Source: Pseudomonadota bacterium
Lineage (GTDB): Bacteria; Pseudomonadota; Gammaproteobacteria; Steroidobacterales; Steroidobacteraceae
Reading direction: 5' to 3'
Assembly: GCA_016713725.1 (NCBI GenBank)
Contig: JADJOO010000015.1
Coordinates: 1 to 64,000 of the forward strand
Length of the DNA stretch: 64,000 bases
The notes beneath the pieces are model-generated. The model was not told the DNA's origin. It did no database searches and saw nothing but the letters and a program-made list of their open reading frames with translations. This document shows, one piece after another, positions 35,570 through 45,739 of the stretch. Within the stretch, counting starts at the first letter, position 1; each line of letters starts with the position of its first letter. The position numbers and the translations under genes were made by a program.

Positions 35570-35938
35570 ACCGGCACCGAGCAGCGCCCCGACCAGCAGC
35601 GCCAGGATCGGCAGCATGCTGAGTCCGAAACCAACGCCGCGTTTCGCGGGATCTGCCACGTAGCTGCGCAGGTACACGAAACGACCCACCAGGTAGACCG
35701 CGCCGAGGAGCGCGGCCCACGTCGGGCGCACGTAGTACGCGAACAGCCAGAGTCCGGGCAGCAGCGCGATCAACAGCTCGAGCGTATTCATCTGCACGCG
35801 GAAATAGCGCTCGAAGACGGGATGTCCCGTCACGGCCGGGCCGTTCACGCCGAACTTGCCGCGCGCCTGCCCGACCAGCGTCGCAAAATAGATGTACTGC
35901 AGGACGGCGAGCAGGGCGACGATGGCGACGAATTCCAT
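35549..35938 (-). CDS. MAPEG-family membrane protein
   Basis: The 129 residues form four membrane helices. The pattern FERYFRVQMNTLELLIALLPGLWLFAYY (residues about 43-70) and the late RFVYLRSYVADPAKRGVGF are characteristic of MAPEG proteins, a family that includes microsomal glutathione transferases. Activity in bacteria is mostly undefined. Its 3' end overlaps the convergent ctpA by 21 bases. Confidence 0.85.
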   Translation of the reverse strand: MEFVAIVALLAVLQYIYFATLVGQARGKFGVNGPAVTGHPVFERYFRVQMNTLELLIALLPGLWLFAYYVRPTWAALLGAVYLVGRFVYLRSYVADPAKRGVGFGLSMLPILALLVGALLGAGSALLRG

Positions 35939-36049
35939 GGCTTCTCGATTCCAGGGCTGCCTGGACGGGTGTGACGCCCTGCAGATTCCATTACCATCGG
36001 GCGCAGGTCAACCAACGGCGCCCGGCGTCGTCACGAAGGAGCGCTCGAC

Positions 36050-36424
36050 ATGGTTGGATTCCTGCTGCGTGCCGCGATTGCCGCGCTGGGCCTGTGGGTG
36101 GCGAGCCAGCTGCTCGACGGGTTGCACTTCGCGACGCCGTCCAAGCTCCTGCTGGCCGCGGTGCTGCTCGGCATCGTCAACGCCTTCGTGCGTCCGCTCG
36201 CGTTCATCCTGACGCTGCCGATCACGGTCGTGACGCTCGGCTTGTTCCTGCTGGTGTTGAACGCCGGCATGGTCGCGCTGGTCGCGTGGGTCGTCCCTGG
36301 CTTCACGATCTCGGGCTTCTGGACCGCCGTGGGCGCCGCGATCATCGTCAGCATCGTCTCGTGGGCCGCTTCGGGCCTGATCGGCTCGTCCGGCAGGTTC
36401 GAGAAATTCCCGGCCAACCGCTGA
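36050..36424 (+). CDS. Small four-helix membrane protein (phage_holin_4_2/YvlD family)
   Basis: This 124-residue protein has four hydrophobic segments and the family pattern AAVLLGIVNAFVRPLAFILT followed by LPITVVTLGLFLLVLNAGM. Despite the family name, these are ordinary chromosomal membrane proteins of unknown role; there are no phage genes nearby. It is convergent with the DMT transporter gene. Confidence 0.8.
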   Translation: MVGFLLRAAIAALGLWVASQLLDGLHFATPSKLLLAAVLLGIVNAFVRPLAFILTLPITVVTLGLFLLVLNAGMVALVAWVVPGFTISGFWTAVGAAIIVSIVSWAASGLIGSSGRFEKFPANR

Positions 36425-36434
36425 AGTTCAGCCG

Positions 36435-37319
36435 CTAGAAATAGCGTTGCGGCATCGTCACCAGCACGACGCCGCCCAGCACCACGAGCATGCCCAGCAT
36501 CTGCTGTGGCGTGAGCGACTCGCCGAGGACCATCCACCCGAGCAAGGTGGCGATGGCCGGGTTGACGTAGGCAAACGTCGCGACGCGATCCGTGCGCGCG
36601 TTCTTCATCAGCCACGTGAATGCCGAGTAGGTCATTGCCGAGGTGAATACGCCGAGGAAAATCAGCGCGAGCATCCCGGACAGGCCCCAGTGCCAGCGTG
36701 GCAGTTCGCCGGACGCGGTACCCGCGACGAACAGCACCAGGCCACCGAGCAGCATGATGATCGCGTTGAAGCCGATGGGGCCCACAGGCATGGTCATGTT
36801 GCGGTAAATGATCGTTCCGGCCGACCAGACCAGGGCAGCGGCCAGCACCAGCATTTGCCAGCCGACGTGCGGTGTAAGTCGAAAATCCGCGGGCCAGACC
36901 AGCAGCGCCACGCCGATGAAGCCGAGCATCAATCCGAGCAGGCTGATCCTCGAGAGCGACTGCCCTTTCGGCCCGAGGGTCCCGAGGCCCGCTATCCATA
37001 AGGCGAGGCTCGCGTTGAGCAGCGCGACTTCGTTGGACGGCAGGTGCTTGAGCGCGAACGTGGATGGGCCGCTGCTCAATGCGATCAGGACAATGGAAAA
37101 AAAGCACATCAGCTTCCATTCGTGCGCGGTGCTCGGCAGGCGGTCGCCACGGTACAGCGCGAGCGCGAGCAGCACGGAGCCGCCGATGAGGGCGCGGCCG
37201 GCCGCAAAGAGCAGTGGCGGCAGGTCCGCGACGCCGACGCGAATCACGAGGAAGCTCGATCCCCACACCAGGTAGACCAGCGCGAAGCACGCGTACAGGC
37301 GTGCCCTGAAGGAGGTCAT
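36435..37319 (-). CDS. EamA/DMT-family permease (YedA-like)
   Basis: The 294 residues form about ten membrane helices in two EamA repeats. The start RLYACFALVYLVWGSSFLVIRVGV and the second repeat AAALVWSAGTIIYRNM, then TYSAFTWLMKNARTDRVATFAYVNPAIA, are typical of the RhaT/YedA group of drug/metabolite exporters. The substrate is unknown. Confidence 0.85.
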   Translation of the reverse strand: MTSFRARLYACFALVYLVWGSSFLVIRVGVADLPPLLFAAGRALIGGSVLLALALYRGDRLPSTAHEWKLMCFFSIVLIALSSGPSTFALKHLPSNEVALLNASLALWIAGLGTLGPKGQSLSRISLLGLMLGFIGVALLVWPADFRLTPHVGWQMLVLAAALVWSAGTIIYRNMTMPVGPIGFNAIIMLLGGLVLFVAGTASGELPRWHWGLSGMLALIFLGVFTSAMTYSAFTWLMKNARTDRVATFAYVNPAIATLLGWMVLGESLTPQQMLGMLVVLGGVVLVTMPQRYF

Positions 37320-37367
37320 CGCCCGGGCCGTCGCCGGGTTTCGCGTAGCCTCACCATCCGTGTGAAT

Positions 37368-39296
37368 TCATGCGGCTCGACGGGCGCCGGCGCGATACAG
37401 CCAGAACGCGAGCCCTGCGACGACGGCGAGGCCAAGCCCTTCGCCGAACTGCAGCCCCGATCCGAGGGCCAATACGTCCGCGCTGCCCGACAGCACGATC
37501 GGGATGGCGATGAAGATGCCCATCAACGCTTCGCCCGTGATCAGGCCGGCCGCGAACAGGATCCCGTTCTGCTTCGCGCGCTCCGCCTGCGGCGAGTCGC
37601 CGCTGATGCCCAGCTTGCGCTCGACGAGGTAGGCGATCAGGCCGCCGCAGAAGATCGGCACCGAGAGTTCGAGCGGCAGGTAGATGCCCACCGCCACGGC
37701 GAGCACGGGCGCGCGAAACGGCGCCTTCACGCGCTTGAGGTATTCGTCGACGAGGATGATGCCGACGCCGATCAGCGCGCCGATCGAAATCATGCCCCAC
37801 GGCAGTTCGCCGCCGAACATGCCCTTGGCGACCGAAGCCATCAACGTGGCCTGCGGCGCGATCAGTGCGTTCGGATGTTCGGCGGTGGGCGCGCCGATGC
37901 CGTAGGCCTTGAGCAGCAGGTTGAGAACGGGAGCCATCACGAGCGCGCAGCTTGCAGCACCGATCGCCAGCATCACCTGTTGCCGCCACGGCGTGGCGCC
38001 GACGAGTTGCCCGGCTTTCAGGTCCTGCAGGTTGTCGCCGCCGATGCAGGCCGCGCAGCACACGACCGAGCCGATCATGATCGCCGCCACCGGGCCGAGC
38101 GCCGCACCACGTCCCATCAGCACGACCAGCAGCAGTGACGCGAACAGGATCGTGCAGATGGTGATGCCCGAGACGGGGTTGTTCGACGAGCCGACGAGGC
38201 CCGCCATGTACGCCGACACCGAGGTGAACACGAAGCCCGCGACGATCATGATCACCGTCATCACGAGGCTGATGCCGATGTTGTCGACGATCAGCTGATA
38301 GAGGACGAAAAGTGGAATAGTGAACAGCACGAGTCCGATCAGGATCGCCTTCATCGGCAGGTCCTGCTCGGTGTGCGAGGTCGCCCGCGTCGCGCCTGCA
38401 CGCGTGGCCTCGAGGCCGCTGCGAATGCCCGACGCGAGCGAGCTGCGGATCGACACCAGCGCCCACATGCCGCCGACCAGCATCGCGCCCACGCCGAGGT
38501 AACGGACCTGCGCCGACCAGATCGCGTTCGCCATCGTCTCGGCGTCGGCGCCCGCGAGCTGCTGTGCCAGCGGCAGGTTGTCCTGCAGGAACCAGGCAAC
38601 GTAGATCGGGATCGCGACACTCCACGAAATCATGCCGCCGATGAGCGCGAGCGCGCCGATGTTGAGGCCCACGATGTAGCCGACGCCGAGCAGCGCGGGC
38701 GAGAGATTGGTGCCGAAGTACGCGAGCCACTTGCCGAAAAAGCCGCTGGCTGCCGCGGTGTCGGGGATCACGCGCAGGCCGCTGCCGGCCGCGAGCTTGG
38801 CGAGGCCACCGCCGAGCGCGGCCAGGCCGAGCAGCTTCACGCCCTGCGCCGGGTTGTCGCCGGCCTTGAGCACTTCGGCCGCCGCCACGCCCTCGGGGAA
38901 CCTGAGGTTCTGCTCCACTATCAGCGAGCGCCGCAGTGGCACCGAGAAGAACACGCCCAGGATGCCGCCGAGACCGGCGATCGCGAGCACCCAGGCGTAA
39001 CGGAAATCGGTCCAGTGCCCGAGGATGACGAGCGCCGGGATCGTGAAGATCACGCCCGAGGCGATCGACGAACCTGCCGAAGCGCCGGTCTGCACGATGT
39101 TGTTCTCGAGGATGGTGCTGCCGCCGAGCACCCGCAGGACGGCCATGGAAACCACGGCCGCTGGAATGGCCGACGCGATGGTGAGTCCGGCGAACAGCCC
39201 GAGGTAAGTGTTGGCGGCGGCGAGCAGGACGGCCAGGACGATGGCGAGGATGATCGCGCGGGGCGTCAGTTGCGCCGGGGCCTGGTCGTTGGTCAT
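37368..39296 (-). CDS. OPT-family oligopeptide transporter
   Basis: This 642-residue polytopic protein of the oligopeptide transporter family (bacterial subgroup) starts at MTNDQAPAQLTPRAIILA; the 21 codons upstream are unlike coding sequence. Family patterns include LGLFAGLTIASAIPAAV, ENNIVQTGASAGSSIASGVIFT, PLRRSLIVEQNLRFPEGVAAAEVLKAG and GGDNLQDLKAGQLVGATPWRQQ. It is probably a proton-coupled importer of small peptides or metal chelates, adding to the peptide-uptake capacity seen at 50-56 kb. It stands alone and is divergent from the SDR gene. Confidence 0.92.
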   Translation of the reverse strand: MTNDQAPAQLTPRAIILAIVLAVLLAAANTYLGLFAGLTIASAIPAAVVSMAVLRVLGGSTILENNIVQTGASAGSSIASGVIFTIPALVILGHWTDFRYAWVLAIAGLGGILGVFFSVPLRRSLIVEQNLRFPEGVAAAEVLKAGDNPAQGVKLLGLAALGGGLAKLAAGSGLRVIPDTAAASGFFGKWLAYFGTNLSPALLGVGYIVGLNIGALALIGGMISWSVAIPIYVAWFLQDNLPLAQQLAGADAETMANAIWSAQVRYLGVGAMLVGGMWALVSIRSSLASGIRSGLEATRAGATRATSHTEQDLPMKAILIGLVLFTIPLFVLYQLIVDNIGISLVMTVIMIVAGFVFTSVSAYMAGLVGSSNNPVSGITICTILFASLLLVVLMGRGAALGPVAAIMIGSVVCCAACIGGDNLQDLKAGQLVGATPWRQQVMLAIGAASCALVMAPVLNLLLKAYGIGAPTAEHPNALIAPQATLMASVAKGMFGGELPWGMISIGALIGVGIILVDEYLKRVKAPFRAPVLAVAVGIYLPLELSVPIFCGGLIAYLVERKLGISGDSPQAERAKQNGILFAAGLITGEALMGIFIAIPIVLSGSADVLALGSGLQFGEGLGLAVVAGLAFWLYRAGARRAA

Positions 39297-39425
39297 GAAT
39301 GCGTTCCGCCGGTTAAGTTGCGGCATTAGAGTGGCCGGCAGCGGCAAAAGCAATGCCATGACCGGTCCGGTGGGACCAGGGCAGCGCCGGCGCCTCCCGC
39401 ATCGTCACCCCGTTGAGCGTGAATC

Positions 39426-40211
39426 ATGACCTCTCGAACCGCGAATGCATCCATTTTCATCACCGGCGTCGGCGGCGGCATCGGCACCGCCACGGCCCGG
39501 CTCTTCGCCTCGAAGGGCTGGCACGTCGGCGGTTGCGACCTGAGCACGGCCGCCGTCGAATCACTGTCCGCAGCGATCGGACGCGAACGCTTTACACCTT
39601 ACGTGACAGACGTGCGGGATCGTTCTGCGGTCGCGCGTGCGATCGATGATTTCGCTGCACTGTGTGGTGGCAAGCTCGACGCCGTATTTGCCAACGCCGG
39701 CGTGTTGTTCATGGCGCCCGACGACCAGGTCACGCCCGCGCAGAAGGACTTGCAAGTCGACGTCAACGTCAAGGGAGTGATGTACACGTTCGACGCGGCA
39801 CTGCCCCACCTCAGGCGCGCCGCGCCCGGCACGCACATGGTCGCGATGGCGTCGACCTCCGCCGAGTACGGCTCGCCACATCACGCGGTCTACAGCGCCA
39901 CCAAGTTCTTCGTGCGCGGCTACACCGAGGCGCTCAACATCGAATACCGCCCGCAGGGCATCAACGTCTGCGGCATCTATGTCGCCTACGTCGACACAGG
40001 CATGGTGCGCAACGCGGAATGGAAGGCGGCGTCGCTCGAGACGATGGGCGTCAAGGCGAAGCCGGAAGACGTCGCGGCAATGGTCTGGAAGGCCGTGCAC
40101 GGACGTCGCGCGCACTGGCGCGTCGGTTTCGACGCCTGGATGTCGCACTGTGCCGTGCGTCTGTTGGGCAGCTGGGTCGCGCCGATCTACGCGAAACTGA
40201 TGCGAATTTGA
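39426..40211 (+). CDS. Short-chain dehydrogenase/reductase (SDR)
   Basis: This 261-residue SDR has TGVGGGIGTATARLFASKG as the nucleotide-binding loop, NAGVLF, catalytic Ser in MASTSAEYGSP and YSATKFFVRGYTEAL with the Tyr/Lys pair. The C-terminal region (PEDVAAMVWKAVHGRRAHWRVG) resembles SDRs acting on hydrophobic substrates. The substrate is unknown. It is divergent from the OPT transporter gene and 75 bases upstream of a lipoprotein gene. Confidence 0.85.
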   Translation: MTSRTANASIFITGVGGGIGTATARLFASKGWHVGGCDLSTAAVESLSAAIGRERFTPYVTDVRDRSAVARAIDDFAALCGGKLDAVFANAGVLFMAPDDQVTPAQKDLQVDVNVKGVMYTFDAALPHLRRAAPGTHMVAMASTSAEYGSPHHAVYSATKFFVRGYTEALNIEYRPQGINVCGIYVAYVDTGMVRNAEWKAASLETMGVKAKPEDVAAMVWKAVHGRRAHWRVGFDAWMSHCAVRLLGSWVAPIYAKLMRI

Positions 40212-40286
40212 GGCAGCGTTACCGACATGCAGTCCGACTCCCGCGCTGACGGGAGCGATGGAGGACCAGATCGAGTGCTGTCTGGA

Positions 40287-41384
40287 ATGCAACGAGTCGC
40301 GCTGCTCGCCGCAGCGACTGCCCTGCTGGCCGGATGCGCGAGCCCGCCGCGCCCGCCTGCCGTCGATCCCGATGCCGTGCGCGCGAAGATCCGATACCTG
40401 ATGCCAGCCACGCTCGCGAACTCCGAGGGCTGGGCGACCGACGTCTACGCCGCGTTGGAAGTCCTCGATGTCCCGGCGACTACGGAACACATCTGCAGCG
40501 TGCTGGCCGTCACGGAACAGGAGTCGAGTTTTCAGGTGGCCCCTGCGGTGCCTGGCCTTCCCGCCATTGCGCGTCGGGAGATCGAAGTCCGCGCCGCGAG
40601 GTACCACATCCCCAGACTCCTGGTGAGCGCCGCGCTCGATCTGCGTTCCCCGGATGGCCTGAGCTACGGGGAGCGCCTGGACCGAGCCAGGACAGAGCAG
40701 GACCTCAGCGAGCTGTTCGAGGACTTTATCCGGGAGGTTCCGCTCGCCGAGCGGCTGTTCGGCGACTTGAATCCGGTGCGCACGGGTGGGCCGATGCAGG
40801 TCAGCATCGCGTTTGCGGAAAGACAGGCTAAAAACCGGCGATACCCCTATCCGATGCCGGGGACCATTCGCGCCGAAGTTTTCACGCGGCGCGGCGGGCT
40901 CTATTTCGGCATCGCGCATCTGCTCGACTACGCAGCGCCGTATGACGACATGGTCTTCAGGTTTGCGGACTACAACGCGGGGCACTTTGCGAGTCGCAAC
41001 GCCGCTTTCCAGAGCGCGGTGAACATAGCGTCAGGAAGGCGCCTTGCCCTCGACGGGGATCTGCTCATCGAGGGCAGCAATGAACCGAGCGCCACGGAGC
41101 TGGCGATTCGGTCGATCGGCGGACGATTGGACCTGAGCGGTGCGCAGATTCGCAGTTCTCTGCAGCACGGCGACGAGGCGGCGTTTGAGCGAACCCCGCT
41201 CTACTCGCGGGTGATGGCCCTGGCAGACGCGGTACCACCCGGCCGCCCCGTGCCTCGAGCGATGGTGCCGCGGATCGCACTCGAGAGCCCGAAGATCTCC
41301 CGCAACCTGACCACGGACTGGTTCGCGCGCCGAGTCGATGACCGCTACAAGCGGTGCCTCGCTCGAGCGCACACCGCTAATTGA
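40287..41384 (+). CDS. DUF1615-family lipoprotein
   Basis: This 365-residue protein starts at MQRVALLAAATALLAGC, a lipoprotein signal with Cys at residue 17; the open frame upstream lacks a better start. The segments ICSVLAVTEQESSFQV, GPMQVSIAFAE, YFGIAHLLDY and FRFADYNAGHFASRNAAFQ suggest a lytic-transglycosylase-like fold (Glu in EQES, NAG-like motif NAGHF). This fits DUF1615, but enzyme activity is unproven. It probably sits in the outer membrane facing the peptidoglycan. Confidence 0.75.
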   Translation: MQRVALLAAATALLAGCASPPRPPAVDPDAVRAKIRYLMPATLANSEGWATDVYAALEVLDVPATTEHICSVLAVTEQESSFQVAPAVPGLPAIARREIEVRAARYHIPRLLVSAALDLRSPDGLSYGERLDRARTEQDLSELFEDFIREVPLAERLFGDLNPVRTGGPMQVSIAFAERQAKNRRYPYPMPGTIRAEVFTRRGGLYFGIAHLLDYAAPYDDMVFRFADYNAGHFASRNAAFQSAVNIASGRRLALDGDLLIEGSNEPSATELAIRSIGGRLDLSGAQIRSSLQHGDEAAFERTPLYSRVMALADAVPPGRPVPRAMVPRIALESPKISRNLTTDWFARRVDDRYKRCLARAHTAN

Positions 41385-41441
41385 CCGCACAACACATCGA
41401 TGGTCTATTCCGATCGGTGTCTCAGAACCCCGAGAAACACC

Positions 41442-42089
41442 ATGTCCAGGCTTCGCGTGGAAAGCTTCACCATCTCACTCGACGGTTTCGGCGCTGGCCC
41501 GGACCAGGACATCGACAACCCACTCGGCGTGGGCGGCACCGCACTTCATGACTGGGCCATCTCCACACGAACGTTTCAGAAGAACGTGTTCGGTAGCGAT
41601 GGCGGAGAAGCGGGCCTTGATGATGACTTTGCCGCTCGAGGCTTTCAGAACATCGGGGCCTGGATTCTCGGCAGGAACATGTTCGGGCCGGTTCGCGGAC
41701 CTTGGCCGGACGAGAGCTGGCGGGGTTGGTGGGGCGAGAATCCGGTCTATCACGTCCCGGTGTTCGTGCTGACCAACCACGCACGCGCACCGCTGGTCAT
41801 GGCAGGAGGAACGACCTTCCACTTCGTGACGGAAGGCATTGCCGCCGTCCTGGCGCAAGCTCGAGAAGCGGCCGGAAGCAAGGATGTTCGTCTTGGGGGT
41901 GGCGTAAACGTCATTCAACAGTATCTGCGCCAACGCCTGATCGACGAGATGCATATCGCTATTGCGCCGGTCCTGCTTGGCGCTGGTGAAAGACTCTTTG
42001 AAGGAACCAACCTTCCTGCCCTGGGCTACGCCTGCACCCGGCACGAAAGCTCGCCACTTGCCACTCACGTGGTGCTTACCCGGCAGTGA
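41442..42089 (+). CDS. Dihydrofolate reductase-like (RibD C-terminal domain) protein
   Basis: The 215 residues from MSRLRVESFTISLDGFGAGP fit the RibD-C/dihydrofolate-reductase-fold family: LDGF near the N-terminus, GAWILGRNMFGPVRG, PVFVLTNHARAPLVM, and the NADPH loop KDVRLGGGVNVIQQYLRQRL, then DEMHIAIAPVLLGAGERLFEG. These stand-alone proteins are reductases of unknown substrate and are not riboflavin enzymes as such. The gene is convergent with the decarboxylase gene. Confidence 0.85.
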   Translation: MSRLRVESFTISLDGFGAGPDQDIDNPLGVGGTALHDWAISTRTFQKNVFGSDGGEAGLDDDFAARGFQNIGAWILGRNMFGPVRGPWPDESWRGWWGENPVYHVPVFVLTNHARAPLVMAGGTTFHFVTEGIAAVLAQAREAAGSKDVRLGGGVNVIQQYLRQRLIDEMHIAIAPVLLGAGERLFEGTNLPALGYACTRHESSPLATHVVLTRQ

Positions 42090-42097
42090 TCGTCCAG

Positions 42098-43738
42098 TCA
42101 CCTGCCGGGCGGGATGCGTTGTCGCAGTTGCAGCGTCGACACGAACCGGGCGAGCGACACGGTGACCGAGCCGCGCGGCAGCGTGGCGTCGATCAGCTGG
42201 AACCGTCCTCGTTCCGCCATGGCGCGCTCGAGTGCCGCTGCGAACTCGCGGCGCGTATTCACGCGCACGCCGACCCCGCCCAGCGGTGCGGCGCAGCCAG
42301 CGAAGTCCCAGTCGTCGAGCGCATACAGTGACGAACCCGGCTGGAACACGCGCAACATTTCCCAGCTGCGGTTGTTGAAAACGACGACGACCGGATCCCA
42401 GCCGTAGCGGCGGCAGTTGCCGAGTTCCCAGCCGGTCATCTGGAACGCACCGTCCCCCACCAGCACCAGCGGGCGGCGTCCGGTGGCTGCCTGCAGTCCG
42501 AGTCCCGCCGGCACCCCGTATCCCATGCTGGCGTAGTAGCCGGGCGCGACGAGTTCGGAGTGGCCGATGTCGAACGCGGCGAACATGCAGTCGCCCATGT
42601 CGGCGGCGAGCGGCATGGGCCCGCTGCGCGCAAACGCGTCGTTGATCGCCGCCGTGATGTCGCCCGGCGACAGCGGCGCATCATCGGCGACGAACGGGGC
42701 CACTGGTTGCGGCCGCACGTCGGGCAACGCACGAGGCTCGCGCCGCTCGCGGGCAAGACGCGCCAGCAGGCCCTCGACCAGTGCCGCGAGCGGCACGTCT
42801 GGATAACGATGATGCCCGACGCCGACGGAACGGTTGTGCGCCAGGATCGTCGTGCGTGGCGCGATCACGTGTTCTGCGACGCCGAGGTTCGTGTCGCACG
42901 GTGTGACGCCGAGCAACAGCAGGCAGTCGGAGTCCTCGACCAGGTGCGTGATGGCGGGATCGCCGGCCGTGCCGAGGTAGGCACCCACCAGGGGCGAGTC
43001 CTGCGCCGACAACAGTCCGTGTCCCATGAATGACGTCACGACCGGGATACCAAGCTTGCGCGCCAGGTCGGCGACCGGCACTTCGAGCCGGAAGCGCCGC
43101 ACCTCCACGCCCAGCATCATCACGGGAGACTGTGCACGTGCGATGCGTTGGAGCACCTCGTCGACACAGTCGTTGACGGCATCCGGGGACAGGGCAGGCG
43201 CGGGCCGCACAGGCACCGGCTCGCACGGAGCATCCACCAGGTCGCGTGGAAACTCGAAGTAGACCGGGCGTGAGTGCGTGATGCAGTTCGACAGCACGCG
43301 CGCGATGTCTTCCGGCGCGCGGCGCGGATCGTCGAGCCGCGCCTGGTCACACGTGACCTCGCGGTAGATGATCATCTGCGAGTCGAGCGTCTTCACCTGG
43401 TGGTGCAGCTTCAGCATCCCGCGCCCCTCGTGTGTCCCCGGCGCGCCGGACACCACGACGACGGGAACCTGCTCGGCGTAGGCCGAGGCGACGGCATTGA
43501 GCATGTTGAGCGCGCCGGCCCCGTACGTCACGAAAGCCGCGGACGGCGCGGACGCGATGCGGGCAGCGGCGTCGGCGGCAAACCCGACTCCCGGCTCGTG
43601 GCTGAGCATGAAGAGAGGCAGCCGCTTCGAATCATCCAGCGCCTTGAACAACGGCAGCGCGAAATCCCCCGGGATGCCGAACGCCTGCTGGACGCCATGG
43701 TCGACGAGTGCCTGGAAAAGTGCGTCTGCGAGTTTCAT
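42098..43738 (-). CDS. Thiamine-diphosphate 2-oxoacid decarboxylase (phenyl-/indolepyruvate type)
   Basis: This 546-residue ThDP enzyme has an N-terminal domain with FGIPGDFALPLFKALDDS and the catalytic Glu in LSHEPGVGFAADAAAR, a middle domain, and the ThDP/Mg motif GDGAFQMTGWELGNC with NNRSWEML. The short HHQ-type segment HHQVKTLDSQ suggests a decarboxylase (indolepyruvate/phenylpyruvate) rather than an acetolactate synthase. It would turn an aromatic 2-oxoacid into an aldehyde in amino-acid breakdown. It follows exbD by 78 bases on the same strand and may share transcripts with the TonB system. Confidence 0.8.
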   Translation of the reverse strand: MKLADALFQALVDHGVQQAFGIPGDFALPLFKALDDSKRLPLFMLSHEPGVGFAADAAARIASAPSAAFVTYGAGALNMLNAVASAYAEQVPVVVVSGAPGTHEGRGMLKLHHQVKTLDSQMIIYREVTCDQARLDDPRRAPEDIARVLSNCITHSRPVYFEFPRDLVDAPCEPVPVRPAPALSPDAVNDCVDEVLQRIARAQSPVMMLGVEVRRFRLEVPVADLARKLGIPVVTSFMGHGLLSAQDSPLVGAYLGTAGDPAITHLVEDSDCLLLLGVTPCDTNLGVAEHVIAPRTTILAHNRSVGVGHHRYPDVPLAALVEGLLARLARERREPRALPDVRPQPVAPFVADDAPLSPGDITAAINDAFARSGPMPLAADMGDCMFAAFDIGHSELVAPGYYASMGYGVPAGLGLQAATGRRPLVLVGDGAFQMTGWELGNCRRYGWDPVVVVFNNRSWEMLRVFQPGSSLYALDDWDFAGCAAPLGGVGVRVNTRREFAAALERAMAERGRFQLIDATLPRGSVTVSLARFVSTLQLRQRIPPGR

Positions 43739-43815
43739 CGATGGTGCCTGCCGCTAGCAGCGGCTGCTCGACTCGAGCGTCACGGTAAGCGCCATCGGTC
43801 ACTCCTCGCGGTCCG

Positions 43816-44256
<441 letters not shown>

Positions 44257-44278
44257 GGCCGTCTCCCGTAGTTGAGCT

Positions 44279-45022
44279 TCAGGTCGTCTGTTGCTGCAGG
44301 CGATGAGCGCGATGGTGGTCCATGGAAGAGGGCACGCGTGCGCCGGTCGTGAGGTAAGCGAGCAGGTCCTCGGCGAATGCGTGGAAGCTCGCGATGATCA
44401 CGCGGTTGTTGCGCACCACCAGGTTGTAGCCCAGCACGGCCGGCACCGCGACGGCGAGGCCGAGCGCGGTCATGATCAGCGCTTCACCCACGGGCCCCGC
44501 CACCTGGTCGAGCGAGGTCTCGCCGGACGCGCCGATGCGCACCAGCGCGTGGAAGATTCCCCACACCGTGCCGAACAGGCCGATGAACGGGGCCGTGCTG
44601 CCGACGGTCGCAAGGAACGTGAGGCCCGTTTCCAGGCGCTCCGTCTCGCGGTTGATCGAGGAGCGCAGCGAGCGGTCGAGGAACTCGGCCCGGCGCAGCG
44701 TGCCCGCGACGCGCTCTTCGGTGAGGCGATCGTGATGCTCCATGGCGAACTCGCCGTCGAGCGCGATCTTGGAGAACGGCTCCCAGTCGGGCTGCTGCTC
44801 GAGGAAACCGCGAGCCTGGTCCGTCGGCGTCTTCCAGAACGTCGTCACGACGTGGTGCGATCGCGTGCGAATCCGGACGACCCGGGCGGCCTTCAGGACG
44901 ATGAAATACCAAGAGACGATCGACATCACGACCAGCAACCCGAAAACGAACAGCCCGACGGCGTCCGTCTGTTGCAGGAAGTTGGCGAAACTCATCGTGG
45001 TCAGGGCTTCGGTGGGACGCAT
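44279..45022 (-). CDS. exbB: Biopolymer transport protein ExbB
   Basis: This 247-residue MotA/TolQ/ExbB proton-channel family protein has three membrane helices: about 19-42, about 140-165 (LTFLATVGSTAPFIGLFGTVWG, the family signature) and about 185-210 (ALIMTALGLAVAVPAVLGYN). An alternative start nine codons later (MSFANFLQQTDAVG) is possible. It forms the energised channel that drives TonB. Confidence 0.93.
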   Translation of the reverse strand: MRPTEALTTMSFANFLQQTDAVGLFVFGLLVVMSIVSWYFIVLKAARVVRIRTRSHHVVTTFWKTPTDQARGFLEQQPDWEPFSKIALDGEFAMEHHDRLTEERVAGTLRRAEFLDRSLRSSINRETERLETGLTFLATVGSTAPFIGLFGTVWGIFHALVRIGASGETSLDQVAGPVGEALIMTALGLAVAVPAVLGYNLVVRNNRVIIASFHAFAEDLLAYLTTGARVPSSMDHHRAHRLQQQTT

Positions 45023-45037
45023 GGCTGGATCCTGTGT

Positions 45038-45739
45038 TCAGTCTGCCAACGAGAAAGTGATGGGGACGATGCACCAGGCGCGCATTGGCACGCCGTCGCG
45101 CTTTGCGGGTTCGAAACGCCATTCCCGCACGGCATCGAGCGCCGACTGGTCGAGGCCCGCGTCGCCGCTGCTGGTGCGGATTGCCGCGTCCTGGGGCCGC
45201 CCGTCCTCGCCGACGAGCACCCGCAGGCGCACCGTGCCCTCGATCCCTAAGCGCAGGCAGCGTGGCGGGTAGATCGGGGGCTTCATTTCGAGCAACTTCA
45301 TCTTCCAATGAACGGGGGTCTGCTCGGCCGGTGCGGTCGATTCGCCGTCGGTGGTTCCCTCGGGCATCGGCGGCCCGGGCTCGCCCGGCAGCAGTTCGTC
45401 GCCCAATTCGTAACGCTTGACCTGCGTATCGGGCGGGACCGGATCCGTCGTGGGCGTGTCCACGAGGATTGGCACCGGGCGCGTCACCCTGGGCCGTTCC
45501 TGCTTGACCGCGTCGTTCGCGGTGTCCGGTGCCTGCTGCACCTCGGGTGGCAGGCGTGGCGGTGGCAGCTTGAGCAGGCTCACCTGGAAGATGGGCGGTG
45601 GCAGCTCGTCCTGCTGGGGCTCGAGTTGGGCCAGCAGGAGCCGGCCGATACCGGCGGCGTGCAATGCGGTGACGACAAGCAATACGAACGCGGCGCCCCA
45701 CGTCAGGCGGTCGTCGTGAACGTATCGGTCGATGCGCAT
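45038..45739 (-). CDS. tonB: TonB energy-transducing protein
   Basis: The 233 residues start at MRIDRYVHDDRL. A membrane anchor at about 14-36 is followed by a Pro-rich periplasmic spacer (PPPIFQVSLLKLPPPRLPPE, about 50-120) and a C-terminal TonB domain (PPIYPPRCLRLGIEGTVRLR, GRPQDAAIRTSSGDAGLDQS, DAVREWRFEP). It transmits proton-motive force to outer-membrane TonB-dependent receptors; none is encoded in this window. It is the first gene of tonB-exbB-exbD. Confidence 0.92.
   Translation of the reverse strand: MRIDRYVHDDRLTWGAAFVLLVVTALHAAGIGRLLLAQLEPQQDELPPPIFQVSLLKLPPPRLPPEVQQAPDTANDAVKQERPRVTRPVPILVDTPTTDPVPPDTQVKRYELGDELLPGEPGPPMPEGTTDGESTAPAEQTPVHWKMKLLEMKPPIYPPRCLRLGIEGTVRLRVLVGEDGRPQDAAIRTSSGDAGLDQSALDAVREWRFEPAKRDGVPMRAWCIVPITFSLAD

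Noticed and set aside
36050..36424. Prophage holin
   Set aside because: The family name contains 'phage holin', but there are no phage genes nearby and the family is a common chromosomal membrane protein.
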